The notes: a model not told the origin generated them from the sequence alone. Positions 7,663-15,197 are shown, numbered from the stretch's first letter. The stretch is DNA of 24,220 bases from DASVTR01 sp033855775 (GCA_033855775.1 JAWVFT010000025.1:1-24220), one strand, 5' to 3'. Made by a program: numbers and translations.

Positions 7663-9525
7663 ATGTGTGGAATTGTTGGGTACGTCGGAAACAAGCAGGT
7701 GGTGCCGGTGATTATCGACGGGCTGCGAAAGTTGGAATATCGCGGCTACGATTCGGCGGGCATCGCGGTCGTTGACGAAGGGCATGAGTTGGAGATACGG
7801 CGGGCCGAAGGCAAGCTGAGGAATCTGGAAGAGGCGATTCGCCTTTCGCCGCTCGACGGGACATACGGCATCGGCCACACGCGTTGGGCCACGCACGGGC
7901 GCCCGACGGAAGAGAACGCGCACCCGCACCGCGATTGCACAGGCCGCTTTGTCGTCGTGCATAACGGCATCATCGAAAACTACCTGCGCTTGAAAGACCG
8001 CCTGCGCGCTTCCGACCATCGCTTCGTGACGGAGACGGACACGGAGATTGTCGCTCATCTCATCGAAGAGTACATGAAGACCGAGCGCTCGTTTGAGGTG
8101 GCCGTGCGTCGCGCCGTCGGCGACTTGCAAGGCATCTTCGCGCTCTCGATTATCTCGGCTGATGAGCCGGACACGATTATCGCCGTCAGGCAAGGCCCGC
8201 CCGTCGTCATCGGCCTCGGCGACGGCGAATACTTCGTCGCCTCCGACATTCCGCCCATTCTCCAACACACGCGCGACATCTTCTTCCTCGGCGACGGCGA
8301 GATTGCCGTCTTGACGCGCGACGCCGTGCGCGTCACGGACTTTGAGGGCAACGCGGTCGAACCCGTGCAGCAGCGCATCACATGGGATCCCATCATGGCG
8401 GAGAAGGGCGGCTTCAAGCATTTCATGCTCAAGGAAATCTACGAGCAGCCGCGAGCCGTCCGCGACACTGTGCAGGGGCGCATCTCCCTGGAGACGGGCC
8501 GCGTCTTCCTTGACGAGATGAAGAACATCACGGAGGCCGACTTCAAACGTTTCACTTCGATTAAGATTGCCGCCTGCGGCACAAGCTGGCACGCGGGGCT
8601 CGCGGGCAAGTACATGATAGAGCAACTGGCGCGCATCCCCGTCGAGGTTGACTACGCCTCAGAGTTTCGCTACCGCGACCCGGTGCTCAACGAGGAGACT
8701 TTAACGCTTGTCATCTCGCAATCGGGCGAGACAGCCGACACCATCGCCGCGCTCAGGGAAGCGAAGGAGCGCGGGGCGAAAGCCCTGGCCGTCTGCAACG
8801 TGCAAGGCTCCATGATTATGCGCGAGGCCGACGGCGCAATTCTCACGCACGCGGGGCCGGAAATCGGCGTCGCTTCGACCAAGGCTTTCACGGCGCAGAT
8901 GATTGCGCTCTATCTCTTCGGCCTTTACCTTGGCCAACTGCGCGGCACGCTGACGCAGGACGACGCGCGTTATCACGCGCAGCAACTCGCGGAGCTTCCG
9001 GTCAAGCTCGAACATCTCTTAAACGAATCGGACGACATAGAGGAACTCGCCAAGGAGTTTTTCCGCTCGACTGACTTTCTATACCTTGGGCGCGGCATCA
9101 ACTTTCCGGTCGCCCTCGAAGGCGCGCTCAAGCTCAAGGAGATTTCCTACATCCACGCCGAAGGCTATCCGGCGGGCGAGATGAAGCACGGCCCCAACGC
9201 CTTGATAGACGAACGCCTGCCCGTCGTCATCATCAACACGCGCGAGGAAGGCAACCGCGCCTCCGAGCTTCGTTATGAAAAGACGCACTCGAACATCGTC
9301 GAGGTCAAAGCGCGCGAAGGCGTCGTCGTCTCCATCCTGACCGAAGGCGACGAGATGTCTTCGCTCGTCTCAGACCACATCATCACCTTGCCGCCCTCAA
9401 GCGATTTGCTCTCGCCCATCCTCGCGGTCATCCCGCTGCAACTGCTGGCCTATCACATAGCCGTGCGGCGCGGCTGCGACGTAGACCAACCACGCAATCT
9501 GGCGAAGTCCGTGACGGTCGAGTAG
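7663..9525 (+). CDS. glmS: Glutamine-fructose-6-phosphate aminotransferase (isomerizing)
   Basis: This is a 620-residue protein. MCGIVGYVGN supplies the N-terminal Cys2 nucleophile of the class II glutaminase domain (to about residue 225, with RWATHG and the HNGIIEN motif). Two SIS sugar-isomerase domains follow (CGTSWHAG..., SQSGETADT; then YLGRGINFPVALEGALKLKE), and the C-terminus ends DVDQPRNLAKSVTVE, the expected tail. It converts fructose-6-P and glutamine to glucosamine-6-P, the first committed step to UDP-GlcNAc. AAGGAG at 7652-7657 precedes the ATG. The gene lies 96 bases after glmU, separated by the repeat stem-loop. The short leader has no room for a recognisable glmS ribozyme. GlmM is not in the window. 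Confidence 0.98.
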   Translation: MCGIVGYVGNKQVVPVIIDGLRKLEYRGYDSAGIAVVDEGHELEIRRAEGKLRNLEEAIRLSPLDGTYGIGHTRWATHGRPTEENAHPHRDCTGRFVVVHNGIIENYLRLKDRLRASDHRFVTETDTEIVAHLIEEYMKTERSFEVAVRRAVGDLQGIFALSIISADEPDTIIAVRQGPPVVIGLGDGEYFVASDIPPILQHTRDIFFLGDGEIAVLTRDAVRVTDFEGNAVEPVQQRITWDPIMAEKGGFKHFMLKEIYEQPRAVRDTVQGRISLETGRVFLDEMKNITEADFKRFTSIKIAACGTSWHAGLAGKYMIEQLARIPVEVDYASEFRYRDPVLNEETLTLVISQSGETADTIAALREAKERGAKALAVCNVQGSMIMREADGAILTHAGPEIGVASTKAFTAQMIALYLFGLYLGQLRGTLTQDDARYHAQQLAELPVKLEHLLNESDDIEELAKEFFRSTDFLYLGRGINFPVALEGALKLKEISYIHAEGYPAGEMKHGPNALIDERLPVVIINTREEGNRASELRYEKTHSNIVEVKAREGVVVSILTEGDEMSSLVSDHIITLPPSSDLLSPILAVIPLQLLAYHIAVRRGCDVDQPRNLAKSVTVE

Positions 9526-9562
9526 CAATAAGCTCGCGCCCTTTCCCCTTCGCGTGCGCGCC

Positions 9563-9617
9563 GCGCGGGCCGGACGAGCCGACGAGACTCGCAGCCGTAG
9601 CTTTCCGCGGCCCGCGC
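9563..9617 (+). terminator. GC-rich hairpin downstream of glmS
   Basis: GCGCGGGCC (9563-9571) pairs perfectly with GGCCCGCGC (9609-9617), with 37 bases between that can fold further. It begins 37 bases after the glmS stop codon. There is no T-run, so intrinsic termination is doubtful; it may stabilise the 3' end or just reflect GC-rich composition. Confidence 0.3.
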
Positions 9618-9787
9618 AGTCGTTGCGCCTTCATACGTTTACTCACCGATGTCGTCTAAAGTTGATACGATATGGTGTTGTTCGCCGCCCCAAAAGCCTG
9701 TAATTTGCCCTTAATCTCGCCAATGTTGCGCCGTCAACCTCGCGGCACGGGAGTTGTAATACAAACGGCTCAGGGAGGCTAGAGAAG

Positions 9788-10231
9788 ATGACAACAACTA
9801 ACTTAAAAGGCACAGTGGGAAAAGTTTTCTTAGGGTTTGCATTGCTGTTCGGTATCGGCATTATGTCGAGCACGTCGGCGCAGGCGCAGTATAGCAACGA
9901 CGGCTATCGTCAAAACCAGGGCCAAGACCGTCGTGACCGTGATTGGAGACGCAATCGTCGTGGACGCAACGGCAACGGCGGCGACGGCTATGGCAACTAC
10001 GGTGGTTCCATGCAGCTTCGCCAGACCGCTCTGAACGCGGGCGCGAACGAAGGCAACAAGGCTGGTCGCAAGGACCGCAGCCGTGGCGAGCGCTATGACT
10101 ACTCAGACGAAGGCGCCTATCAGAAGGCGACGAAGGATTACAGCTCAAACCTTGGCGACCGCGAAACCTATCGCAGGTATTTCCGCGAAGCCTTCGAGCA
10201 CGGATACGCTGACGGCTATCAGGGTTACTAA
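9788..10231 (+). CDS. Small secreted Arg/Gly/Asp-rich protein
   Basis: This 147-residue protein has a clear signal peptide (MTTTNLKGTVGKVFLGFALLFGIGIMSSTSAQAQ). After it comes a charged, glycine-rich stretch (DRRDRDWRRNRRGRNGNGGDGYGNYGG). The C-terminal half is more ordered (LRQTALNAGANEGNKAGRKDRSRGERYDYSDEGAYQKA...YRRYFREAFEHGYADGYQGY), with two related Ala/Gly-Tyr motifs (NAGANEGNKAGRKDR and EHGYADGYQGY) suggesting short helical repeats. GGGAGG precedes the ATG. It is probably exported and basic; no function can be assigned. A strong terminator follows. Confidence 0.8.
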   Translation: MTTTNLKGTVGKVFLGFALLFGIGIMSSTSAQAQYSNDGYRQNQGQDRRDRDWRRNRRGRNGNGGDGYGNYGGSMQLRQTALNAGANEGNKAGRKDRSRGERYDYSDEGAYQKATKDYSSNLGDRETYRRYFREAFEHGYADGYQGY

Positions 10232-10266
10232 GCGACCCGAAGTAGCAAGACGGCAACTCAAAATGA

Positions 10267-10310
10267 GCGAGAGCGGGGAACGATTCGGTTCCCCGCTCTC
10301 GCCTTTTTTT
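10267..10310 (+). terminator. Rho-independent terminator
   Basis: A perfect 15-bp stem (10267-10281 with 10288-10302; core GAGCGGGGAAC) closes a six-base loop and is followed by seven T residues at 10304-10310. It lies 35 bases after the stop of the secreted protein gene. The minus side has only a four-T run, so it may also weakly terminate the converging gene. Confidence 0.95.
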
Positions 10311-10316
10311 GGGAGC

Positions 10317-11141
10317 CTAGGGCGTGAAGTCGTGAACCAGATTGTCTATGATGATGGAGCGTTCCCGGCGCAGGTTGTTGTACTGTCCGGTGATGCCCTT
10401 TGCGCCGCTGATGCTGTCCGAGATTGATTGCGTCAGCGGGTCATAATCTTTCTTGAGCAGCAGCGCGGAGTAAGTTCCAATCAAGCCTGCGCTGTCTATA
10501 AAGTTCTGCTTGTAGCTCTCTATATCGTCTCTCAGTTTGAGCAGGTTGGCGGAGAGGCCGGACACAGGCTGTTCGGGCTGTAGCTCTCTGAGTTTCCTGA
10601 CATCCTCGGCGGTGAAGAGTTTGAGAATTATTCCCTGCACGTAGAGGGAGTCAACCCACAGGTGTTGGTCAGAATAGTTCTTGCTAAACTCCGCGTAGCG
10701 AGCGCCGAACGTCTTCGCCAACTCCACCTGACGGCGACCGATTTCAGCCCGCCGCAGCTTTTCCAGTTCATCGCCTGTCTTGTCGGACGGAAGCGACGCG
10801 GCGAGGGTCTGCTTGTTGTTTTGGTGAAAGAGGCTGAGGTCTGCGTAGAGCGAGTAGAGTTGTCCCTCGAAGTCGGCGTTCTGCTTGACAATCTCGACGG
10901 CCTTCTTCTGCCTGTCTTCCGCCAGGGTTCTGCGAGCGTTGAGCATGTAAACGACGGCAGGGATGACGGCGCTGCTGATGAGCAGCAGGGCCAGCGGATG
11001 GCGCACCGCGTTTGTCAGGGCGTCGAGCATTGCGCGCCAACGCGCGGGCTGTTTAGCTGTCTCGCCGGCCGGATGGACATCAGAGAGAGCCAGCGCGTGG
11101 AAAGTTTCATTGCCGCGTGCGCGCGCGTCCGACTGTCGCAT
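10317..11141 (-). CDS. Single-pass membrane protein of unknown function
   Basis: The start at 11141 (MRQSDARARGN) is chosen because GAAGGAG lies six bases upstream; an ATG 18 bases earlier has a weaker site. The product has 274 residues. A cytoplasmic N-terminus of about 50 residues is followed by one helix (HPLALLLISSAVIPAVVYML). The rest is a mostly helical, charged domain with coiled-coil-like runs (LAEDRQKKAVEIVKQNADFEGQLYSLYADLSLFHQNNKQTL; LEKLRRAEIGRRQVELAKTFGARYAEF). I do not recognise the family. It lies 97 bases after the Ig-like protein gene on the same strand and may share its transcript. Confidence 0.75.
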   Translation of the reverse strand: MRQSDARARGNETFHALALSDVHPAGETAKQPARWRAMLDALTNAVRHPLALLLISSAVIPAVVYMLNARRTLAEDRQKKAVEIVKQNADFEGQLYSLYADLSLFHQNNKQTLAASLPSDKTGDELEKLRRAEIGRRQVELAKTFGARYAEFSKNYSDQHLWVDSLYVQGIILKLFTAEDVRKLRELQPEQPVSGLSANLLKLRDDIESYKQNFIDSAGLIGTYSALLLKKDYDPLTQSISDSISGAKGITGQYNNLRRERSIIIDNLVHDFTP

Positions 11142-11180
11142 TAAAGTCTCCTTCGCCATTCCCGTTTCGCCGGGCTGAGG

Positions 11181-11225
11181 TTGAGAGAAGCGCTCGCGGC
11201 TCTCTCAATCTCAGGGAGCCGCGAG
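11181..11225 (-). promoter_or_regulatory. Two mutually exclusive hairpins between the Ig-like and membrane protein genes
   Basis: In the minus transcript, CTCGCGGCTC (11225-11216) can pair with GAGCCGCGAG (11202-11193). Alternatively TTGAGAGA (11208-11201) pairs with TCTCTCAA (11188-11181). Bases 11201-11202 are shared and the two stems interlock, so they would compete. No T-run follows either. Confidence 0.35.
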
Positions 11226-11238
11226 AGAGAGCGAGGGC

Positions 11239-11961
11239 TTACGGCCCAACCGCAAACGTGCTGCTGCCGGTGCGCTCGCATTCCGGCGAGAGACCGCCTA
11301 CCTCAAGGGTGGCGGTCACGCTATCATCGGTGACGCCGCGCGTGTCAATCGTGATAGCCATTGTTCCCTGCCCGCGCGAGATCGTTCCGGCGGAGACAGC
11401 CCAGTTGAACGTCGCTTGCCGGGGCGCGTGATTGATATTGACAGTCACAGTAGCTTCGGCTCCCCGCTGCACGACGTTCGTGGGACCGCTAATAACTATG
11501 ACGGGGCAGGCTGGCCCCCTACACTGGCAGACTTTGATGGTGACGTTGACGGAAGCGGTGGCTGTATTGCCGCGCTCGTCCCTGACCTCCACGGAGGCCG
11601 TGTATGTTCCCGGCATGGCGCCGAGCAAGTCCCATTTCACCTTCGGGCCTTCGTCTTCAATCCGCCCGCCGCTCGTTGAGTAAAGATACGACGTGCGCCC
11701 TCTGAACCCCTTCGCCGTGGCCTCAAGTTCGACGCTCAGATTGGCATTATTTGGGTCACAGGCGGGTATGTCGGAATACCTTCCCTCCGGGCATGGGATT
11801 AAAACCTCCGTGGCAGAAGCTTTGAGCGTGACGCTCGGTCGTCTCTGCGCAGCCGCGACGGCTCCGTCTTTCCTGACGATTGGCTCAGGCGTCCGTGCCG
11901 CCGTCAACACGGCGACGCACAGCACAGCGCAGACCATCAACGCGATAATCGAAGCGCGCAT
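11239..11961 (-). CDS. Secreted Ig/PKD-like beta-sandwich protein
   Basis: The 240-residue protein starts with a signal peptide (MRASIIALMVCAVLCVAVLTA). The mature part is Val/Thr-rich with repeated beta-strand patterns typical of PKD or bacterial Ig-like domains: GTYTASVEVRDERGNTATASVNVTIKV at about 128-154, and a second domain containing QATFNWAVSAGTISRGQGTMAITIDT. Cys residues occur in close pairs (CPEG...ACDP, CQCRGPAC, PECE) and may form disulphides. An AAGGGA site precedes the ATG. It is likely a surface or periplasmic binding or structural protein; the ligand is unknown. Confidence 0.8.
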   Translation of the reverse strand: MRASIIALMVCAVLCVAVLTAARTPEPIVRKDGAVAAAQRRPSVTLKASATEVLIPCPEGRYSDIPACDPNNANLSVELEATAKGFRGRTSYLYSTSGGRIEDEGPKVKWDLLGAMPGTYTASVEVRDERGNTATASVNVTIKVCQCRGPACPVIVISGPTNVVQRGAEATVTVNINHAPRQATFNWAVSAGTISRGQGTMAITIDTRGVTDDSVTATLEVGGLSPECERTGSSTFAVGP

Positions 11962-12366
11962 AATTTGTCCCTTCTTTGTCCTCGGAAGATTGCTGTCGAG
12001 AGATGGAAAGAGCGTCTGACTTTGATTGCAGCCGGAAAGGGCGGAGGCAGTCAGGCTCTACCCCTCATCCGCAAACATCTCAAATCCTCGTCTAAGAATT
12101 AAAGGCCGTCTCAGAGGATACCCGGCAACGACTCACGGAGAATATTCGCAGCGCGTCTCGGATGTCAATCTTCATCCGTCAGAAACCAAGACAACCGCCC
12201 GCAGCCCAACTCAAAGCACGCGCAGGCCGCGCCAACCCCGCTCCATCCCGCACTGCCGCCCACGCGCGCCGCCCCGGAGTTTCTGCGCGCCAAGTCAAAG
12301 CCCGCGCGTGCCGTGTCAGAGTTCGCGGGCGCCGCCGCGGCAACGCCTTGCAGCACATCAACCCCG
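11962..12366. other. GC-rich low-complexity gap before the 21-bp array
   Basis: About 400 bases separate the Ig-like gene from the tandem repeats. Open frames cross it, but their products are Arg/Ala/Pro-rich and frame-independent, as expected for biased composition rather than coding. The first 100 bases may hold the promoter of the leftward Ig-like gene. No hairpin or RNA gene was recognised. Confidence 0.4.
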
Positions 12367-12702
12367 CAGTGGAACACTCACACGGCGGCGCGCAACCCGC
12401 GTACGCCACTGTGCAGCAGGCACACGCCGACGTGGAACACTCGTACGGCGCAGTGGAACACGCGCACGAACGAGTGGAACACGTGTACGTTCAAGTGGAA
12501 CATGCGTACGATTGAGTGGAACATGTGAACGCCGGAGAATATCACTCGTACGCCAGAGTGGAACATGCGTACGACGGACTGGAACACGCGTACGCCAGAG
12601 AATATCAGTCGTACGACGCAGTGGAACACTCGTACGACGGATAATATCAGTCGTACGACGAATAATATCACTCGTACGACGGCGCGTACCGCGTGTACGA
12701 CC
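12367..12702. repeat. 21-bp tandem repeat array, 16 units, no indels
   Basis: Sixteen consecutive 21-base units run in strict register. The typical unit begins GAGTGGAACAC and ends TCGTACGACG. Two subtypes exist: a TGGAACAC type, and an AATATCA type at units 9, 12, 14 and 15. The first three units and the last are most diverged. Because 21 is a multiple of three, several frames stay open and would encode heptapeptide repeats (SGTxVRx in one plus frame; RTxVPLR / RTSDIIR in a minus frame; VEHAYxx in another plus frame that is broken by three stops). No frame has a convincing ribosome site, so this may be a minisatellite, a decayed repeat protein or a site array. Confidence 0.9.
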
Positions 12703-12747
12703 CCTTGCATCCCCTAAAGTCGTATGCTTTTCATGCAAATGTTGCTC

Positions 12748-13203
12748 TCACCACCCAAAACACTCCAAAGATGTTAAACGACTCCGCCACATCCCCATCT
12801 CGCGCCAAGCCGCCGCCATGCGTCGCGCTTCTTCCCTGCTCTCCGCCAGTAAATGGTCAATGTCGCTCGCCAGCCACGCAAATTCATCCTCCTTCTTCAC
12901 GATGACAATCGGCACGCTCTGCCTGTGCGTCAACCCTCTGGTAAAGGCTGCCAGTTCCCGCGCCGTCGCATCCATCAACACTTCATCGAACAAGAGCAGC
13001 GAATAGTTCAGATGCTCGATGAAGCAACGCGCCACACAGGCAGCCGGAGCGCGCACTATCCAGCAATCATCCAACTCGTCTTCCAGATACTTCAACAACT
13101 CGCAATCCAGCCCGACATAGAGGACGCGGCAGGGGCGAGCCGAGAGGCGACGATACAAAGCTGCGAGGTGATAATAGTTCGCTTCGTCTGCTATCATGTG
13201 CAT
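12748..13203 (-). CDS. Receiver-like (CheY-fold) protein, atypical
   Basis: This 151-residue protein has a region from about 24 to 105 that follows the pattern of a response-regulator receiver: PCRVLYVGLDCELLKYLEDEL (beta1-alpha1), YSLLLFDEVLMDA (beta3 with Asp73 where the phospho-acceptor would be), and VPIVIVKKEDEF (beta4). Key residues are altered: only one acidic residue in the first loop and no clear beta5 Lys-Pro. It may be a pseudo-receiver that does not use phosphorylation. There is no output domain; the C-terminus is a helix (LLAESREEARRMAAAWREM). The start lacks a clear ribosome site. No partner kinase is visible nearby. Confidence 0.6.
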   Translation of the reverse strand: MHMIADEANYYHLAALYRRLSARPCRVLYVGLDCELLKYLEDELDDCWIVRAPAACVARCFIEHLNYSLLLFDEVLMDATARELAAFTRGLTHRQSVPIVIVKKEDEFAWLASDIDHLLAESREEARRMAAAWREMGMWRSRLTSLECFGW

Positions 13204-13326
13204 GGTTTGTTATTGATAATTTAAGCAACGGTCATGCGTAGCTCAATCCCAAGAGTGGAGTAAATGAGCATCGCTGTTGAGCATGAAAGGTTCATACTCA
13301 CGGCGGGAAACATACGCAACCACGTT

Positions 13327-13346
13327 CTAACCGAAATTTCGGTTAG
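13327..13346. promoter_or_regulatory. Perfect 20-bp palindrome, probable operator of the XRE gene
   Basis: CTAACCGAAATTTCGGTTAG is a perfect dyad without spacer, centred about 43 bases before the XRE regulator's ATG. XRE/Cro-type dimers usually bind such short palindromes and repress their own genes, so autoregulation is the likely role. Only one copy was noticed in the window. Confidence 0.7.
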
Positions 13347-13379
13347 CAGCAACCTGTATCCATTAGGAGGTAACTTCTA

Positions 13380-13655
13380 ATGGCGAGGGGCGCACGTCTA
13401 AAACCGAAACGTCTTGCCGAGAAGCTTGTCCAGATAAGGACAGGGTTAGGACTTTCCCAAAACGAGCTAATCAGAAAGCTAGGCGTTGACCTTACTCAAA
13501 ACAGAATTTCAGAATATGAGACAGGCAAGGGTGAGCCGCCTTTGCCGATTCTGCTACTCTACGCTCGCGCGGCGAATGTCTGTACAGATGACTTGATAGA
13601 TGATGAAGTGGACTTGCCCGCCAAGTTGCCAGCCAGGTCGAAACACTCGCGCTGA
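13380..13655 (+). CDS. XRE-family helix-turn-helix regulator
   Basis: The 91-residue protein has a Cro/C1-type HTH at about residues 14-65 (LVQIRTGLGLSQNELIRKLG, then RISEYETGKGEPPLPILLLYARAANV); the recognition helix is around QNRISEYETG. A short Lys/Arg-rich tail follows. AGGAGG lies nine bases before the ATG. It is preceded by a perfect 20-bp palindrome that it probably binds, and followed 51 bases later by an acidic orphan protein on the same strand. The pair is AT-richer than its neighbours, suggesting horizontal acquisition. It could be a phage-type repressor or the antitoxin or regulator of a small module; the sequence does not decide. Confidence 0.88.
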   Translation: MARGARLKPKRLAEKLVQIRTGLGLSQNELIRKLGVDLTQNRISEYETGKGEPPLPILLLYARAANVCTDDLIDDEVDLPAKLPARSKHSR

Positions 13656-13706
13656 CGACTCGTATTGATTGCGTTAAGTAACATTTCAGTTTAAGGAGAT
13701 AGGAGC

Positions 13707-14192
13707 ATGGCGGAAATTACTGTTAAGCATCTTGGACTGAAGATTACAATTGAAGGCAAGTTCGGCGGCCTTTCTGAACAGGATTTATATACACAAGCAG
13801 TTGTTAGCCTCATCAGGAAGGCTAAGATAAAGGAATGGCAGAGCCGGTTTGACGAGGCTGTTGAAACGGACGACGAAGACCGTGATGTTTTGGACGACCT
13901 CCTACCAAGCCCGCTCCGTGAACTTCTGCGCGAGAGAACAGACGATGAAGACCGTGATGCTTTGGACGAGTTCTGTTCAGCAGTTTTCATAGCAGTGGCA
14001 CACCTTTATAGAGCGGAGGATACTTATCCAGACGATAAACCGGTCAAAACTGAAAAGATTGGCGAGCTAACCATCCCGGAAAATGACTCCATCTTCGGGG
14101 CATTGCTCGGAATAATATCCAATCTGGGAAATATACGCGGGATGCTTCTCGGTGGCGACATCAGAGCCGAGGAGCCTAAAGATTTGAATTAG
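13707..14192 (+). CDS. Acidic protein of unknown function downstream of XRE regulator
   Basis: This 161-residue protein is strongly acidic in the middle. It starts with a beta-hairpin-like segment (MAEITVKHLGLKITIEGKFGG) and a helix. An internal duplication follows: DDEDRDVLDDL (from residue 55) and DDEDRDALDEF (from residue 79), 24 codons apart and nearly identical in DNA. A hydrophobic stretch (SIFGALLGIISNLGNIRGMLLGG) near the C-terminus could be an amphipathic or membrane-contacting helix. AAGGAG precedes the ATG. No family is recognised. The position after an autoregulated XRE gene suggests joint expression; a toxin, effector or phage-derived role is possible but unproven. Confidence 0.7.
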   Translation: MAEITVKHLGLKITIEGKFGGLSEQDLYTQAVVSLIRKAKIKEWQSRFDEAVETDDEDRDVLDDLLPSPLRELLRERTDDEDRDALDEFCSAVFIAVAHLYRAEDTYPDDKPVKTEKIGELTIPENDSIFGALLGIISNLGNIRGMLLGGDIRAEEPKDLN

Positions 14193-14503
14193 CTATTGCT
14201 TATTTTAAGATTTGCCAAAAGATAAAAGCCTCGCTCATTTATTTAGAAGACTCTGCCTGATTCACGCGCATTTATTCATTCCATCTGAATATTTGCGCAA
14301 AGCCCCGCGTGGCTGCAAACGTTAAAAAGATTATTGCCCGGCCGGGCCTAGCAAGTGTATAATCCGCGCGTTCTCGTTTGAGCTTTAGCGTTAACCCTTG
14401 AACCTTAGCGGAGCGCCGCGCGGCGCTTCCTTCCTTTTAACTCACAGGAAGGACACTCGTTCCACCGTTTCCTTCCTCATTCCCATCAATAGGAGAATCT
14501 GCC
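14193..14503. other. Intergenic leader with promoter and hairpins before the 221-aa gene
   Basis: This 311-base gap has an AT-rich first half without ORFs, a promoter-like pair at 14334-14363, and a GC-rich hairpin at 14410-14430 (GGAGCGCCG with CGGCGCTTCC, one bulge). It also has an overlapping alternative stem, TCCTTCC (14428-14434) with GGAAGGA (14447-14453). The hairpins lie in the presumed 5' untranslated leader. Confidence 0.45.
14334..14363 (+). promoter_or_regulatory. Sigma70-like promoter
   Basis: TTGCCC (14334-14339) and a perfect TATAAT (14358-14363) are separated by 18 bases. Transcription would begin about 130 bases upstream of the 221-residue protein gene and read into the Roco gene unless stopped by the stem-loops between them. 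Confidence 0.6.
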
Positions 14504-15169
14504 ATGAGAGATGTAGAAAGATTCAAAGCCGAAATGTTAGGCCGCTGCGAGTCGTTCGGCGATGCCGAAGCCCCTTCGTTTCCGGCGGCCAGTTTGGGCG
14601 GCGGGCTGTTCGCGGACTTGCGAGCCATCAACGCCGAACTCGACGCCCATGCCGCCAAACAATCTTCCGGCAGGAACACCGCCGAGCAAGGCACGACCAC
14701 CAAAGGCGCCTCGCGCGACAACCTCCGGGACGACCTCGAAGCCATGAGCCGCACCGCCCGCGCCATCGGCGAAGTGACGCCCGGACTCGAAGACAAGTTT
14801 CGCCTCCCGCGCGGTCGCGCCAACGACCAGGAGTTGCTCGCCGCTGCCCGCGCCTTCCTCGCCGACGCCCTGCCCATGAAAGCCACATTCATCGAATACG
14901 GCATGCCCACAGACTTCCTCGAAGACCTCGAAGACGACATCCAAGCCTTCGTCGCCGCCGCCGACATTCAGGAGACGGGCAAGCGCGACAGCGCCGTCGC
15001 CACCGCCGCCATCGACGACGTTATCTCTCGCGGCATGCAAATCGTCCGCCGCCTCGACGCCATCGTCTACAACATCCTCCGCGACCAACCCGCCAAACTC
15101 GCCGGCTGGAACCGCGCCCGCCACGTCGAACGCGCCCCCAAACGCAAGCGAGAGACACCACCCAAGTAG
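14504..15169 (+). CDS. Uncharacterised 221-residue helical protein
   Basis: AGGAG seven to nine bases upstream supports the ATG. The protein has no signal peptide. It is mainly helical, with conserved-looking blocks: FPAASLGGGLFADLRAINAELDAHAAKQSSG, ARDNLRDDLEAMSRTARAI-like, PGLEDKFRLPRG, ATAAIDDVISRGMQIVRRLDAIVYN and a basic C-terminus (RARHVERAPKRKRE). I recall similar proteins of unknown function occurring in many copies in soil Acidobacteriota and Planctomycetes; this is memory, not a search result. It is followed, after a gap containing two strong stem-loops, by the Roco GTPase gene. No enzymatic motif is visible. Confidence 0.8.
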   Translation: MRDVERFKAEMLGRCESFGDAEAPSFPAASLGGGLFADLRAINAELDAHAAKQSSGRNTAEQGTTTKGASRDNLRDDLEAMSRTARAIGEVTPGLEDKFRLPRGRANDQELLAAARAFLADALPMKATFIEYGMPTDFLEDLEDDIQAFVAAADIQETGKRDSAVATAAIDDVISRGMQIVRRLDAIVYNILRDQPAKLAGWNRARHVERAPKRKRETPPK

Positions 15170-15197
15170 TTAACACACACGCGGAAGCGCGAACTAC

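Noticed and set aside
12367..12702. CRISPR array
   Set aside because: The 21-bp units are contiguous with no unique spacers between repeats, and no cas genes are nearby.
12026..13006. Long plus-strand ORF of 326 codons across the repeat array
   Set aside because: It is open mainly because the 21-bp units lack stops in that frame. It overlaps the better-supported receiver-like gene on the other strand, has an Arg/Ser-rich composition and no ribosome site.
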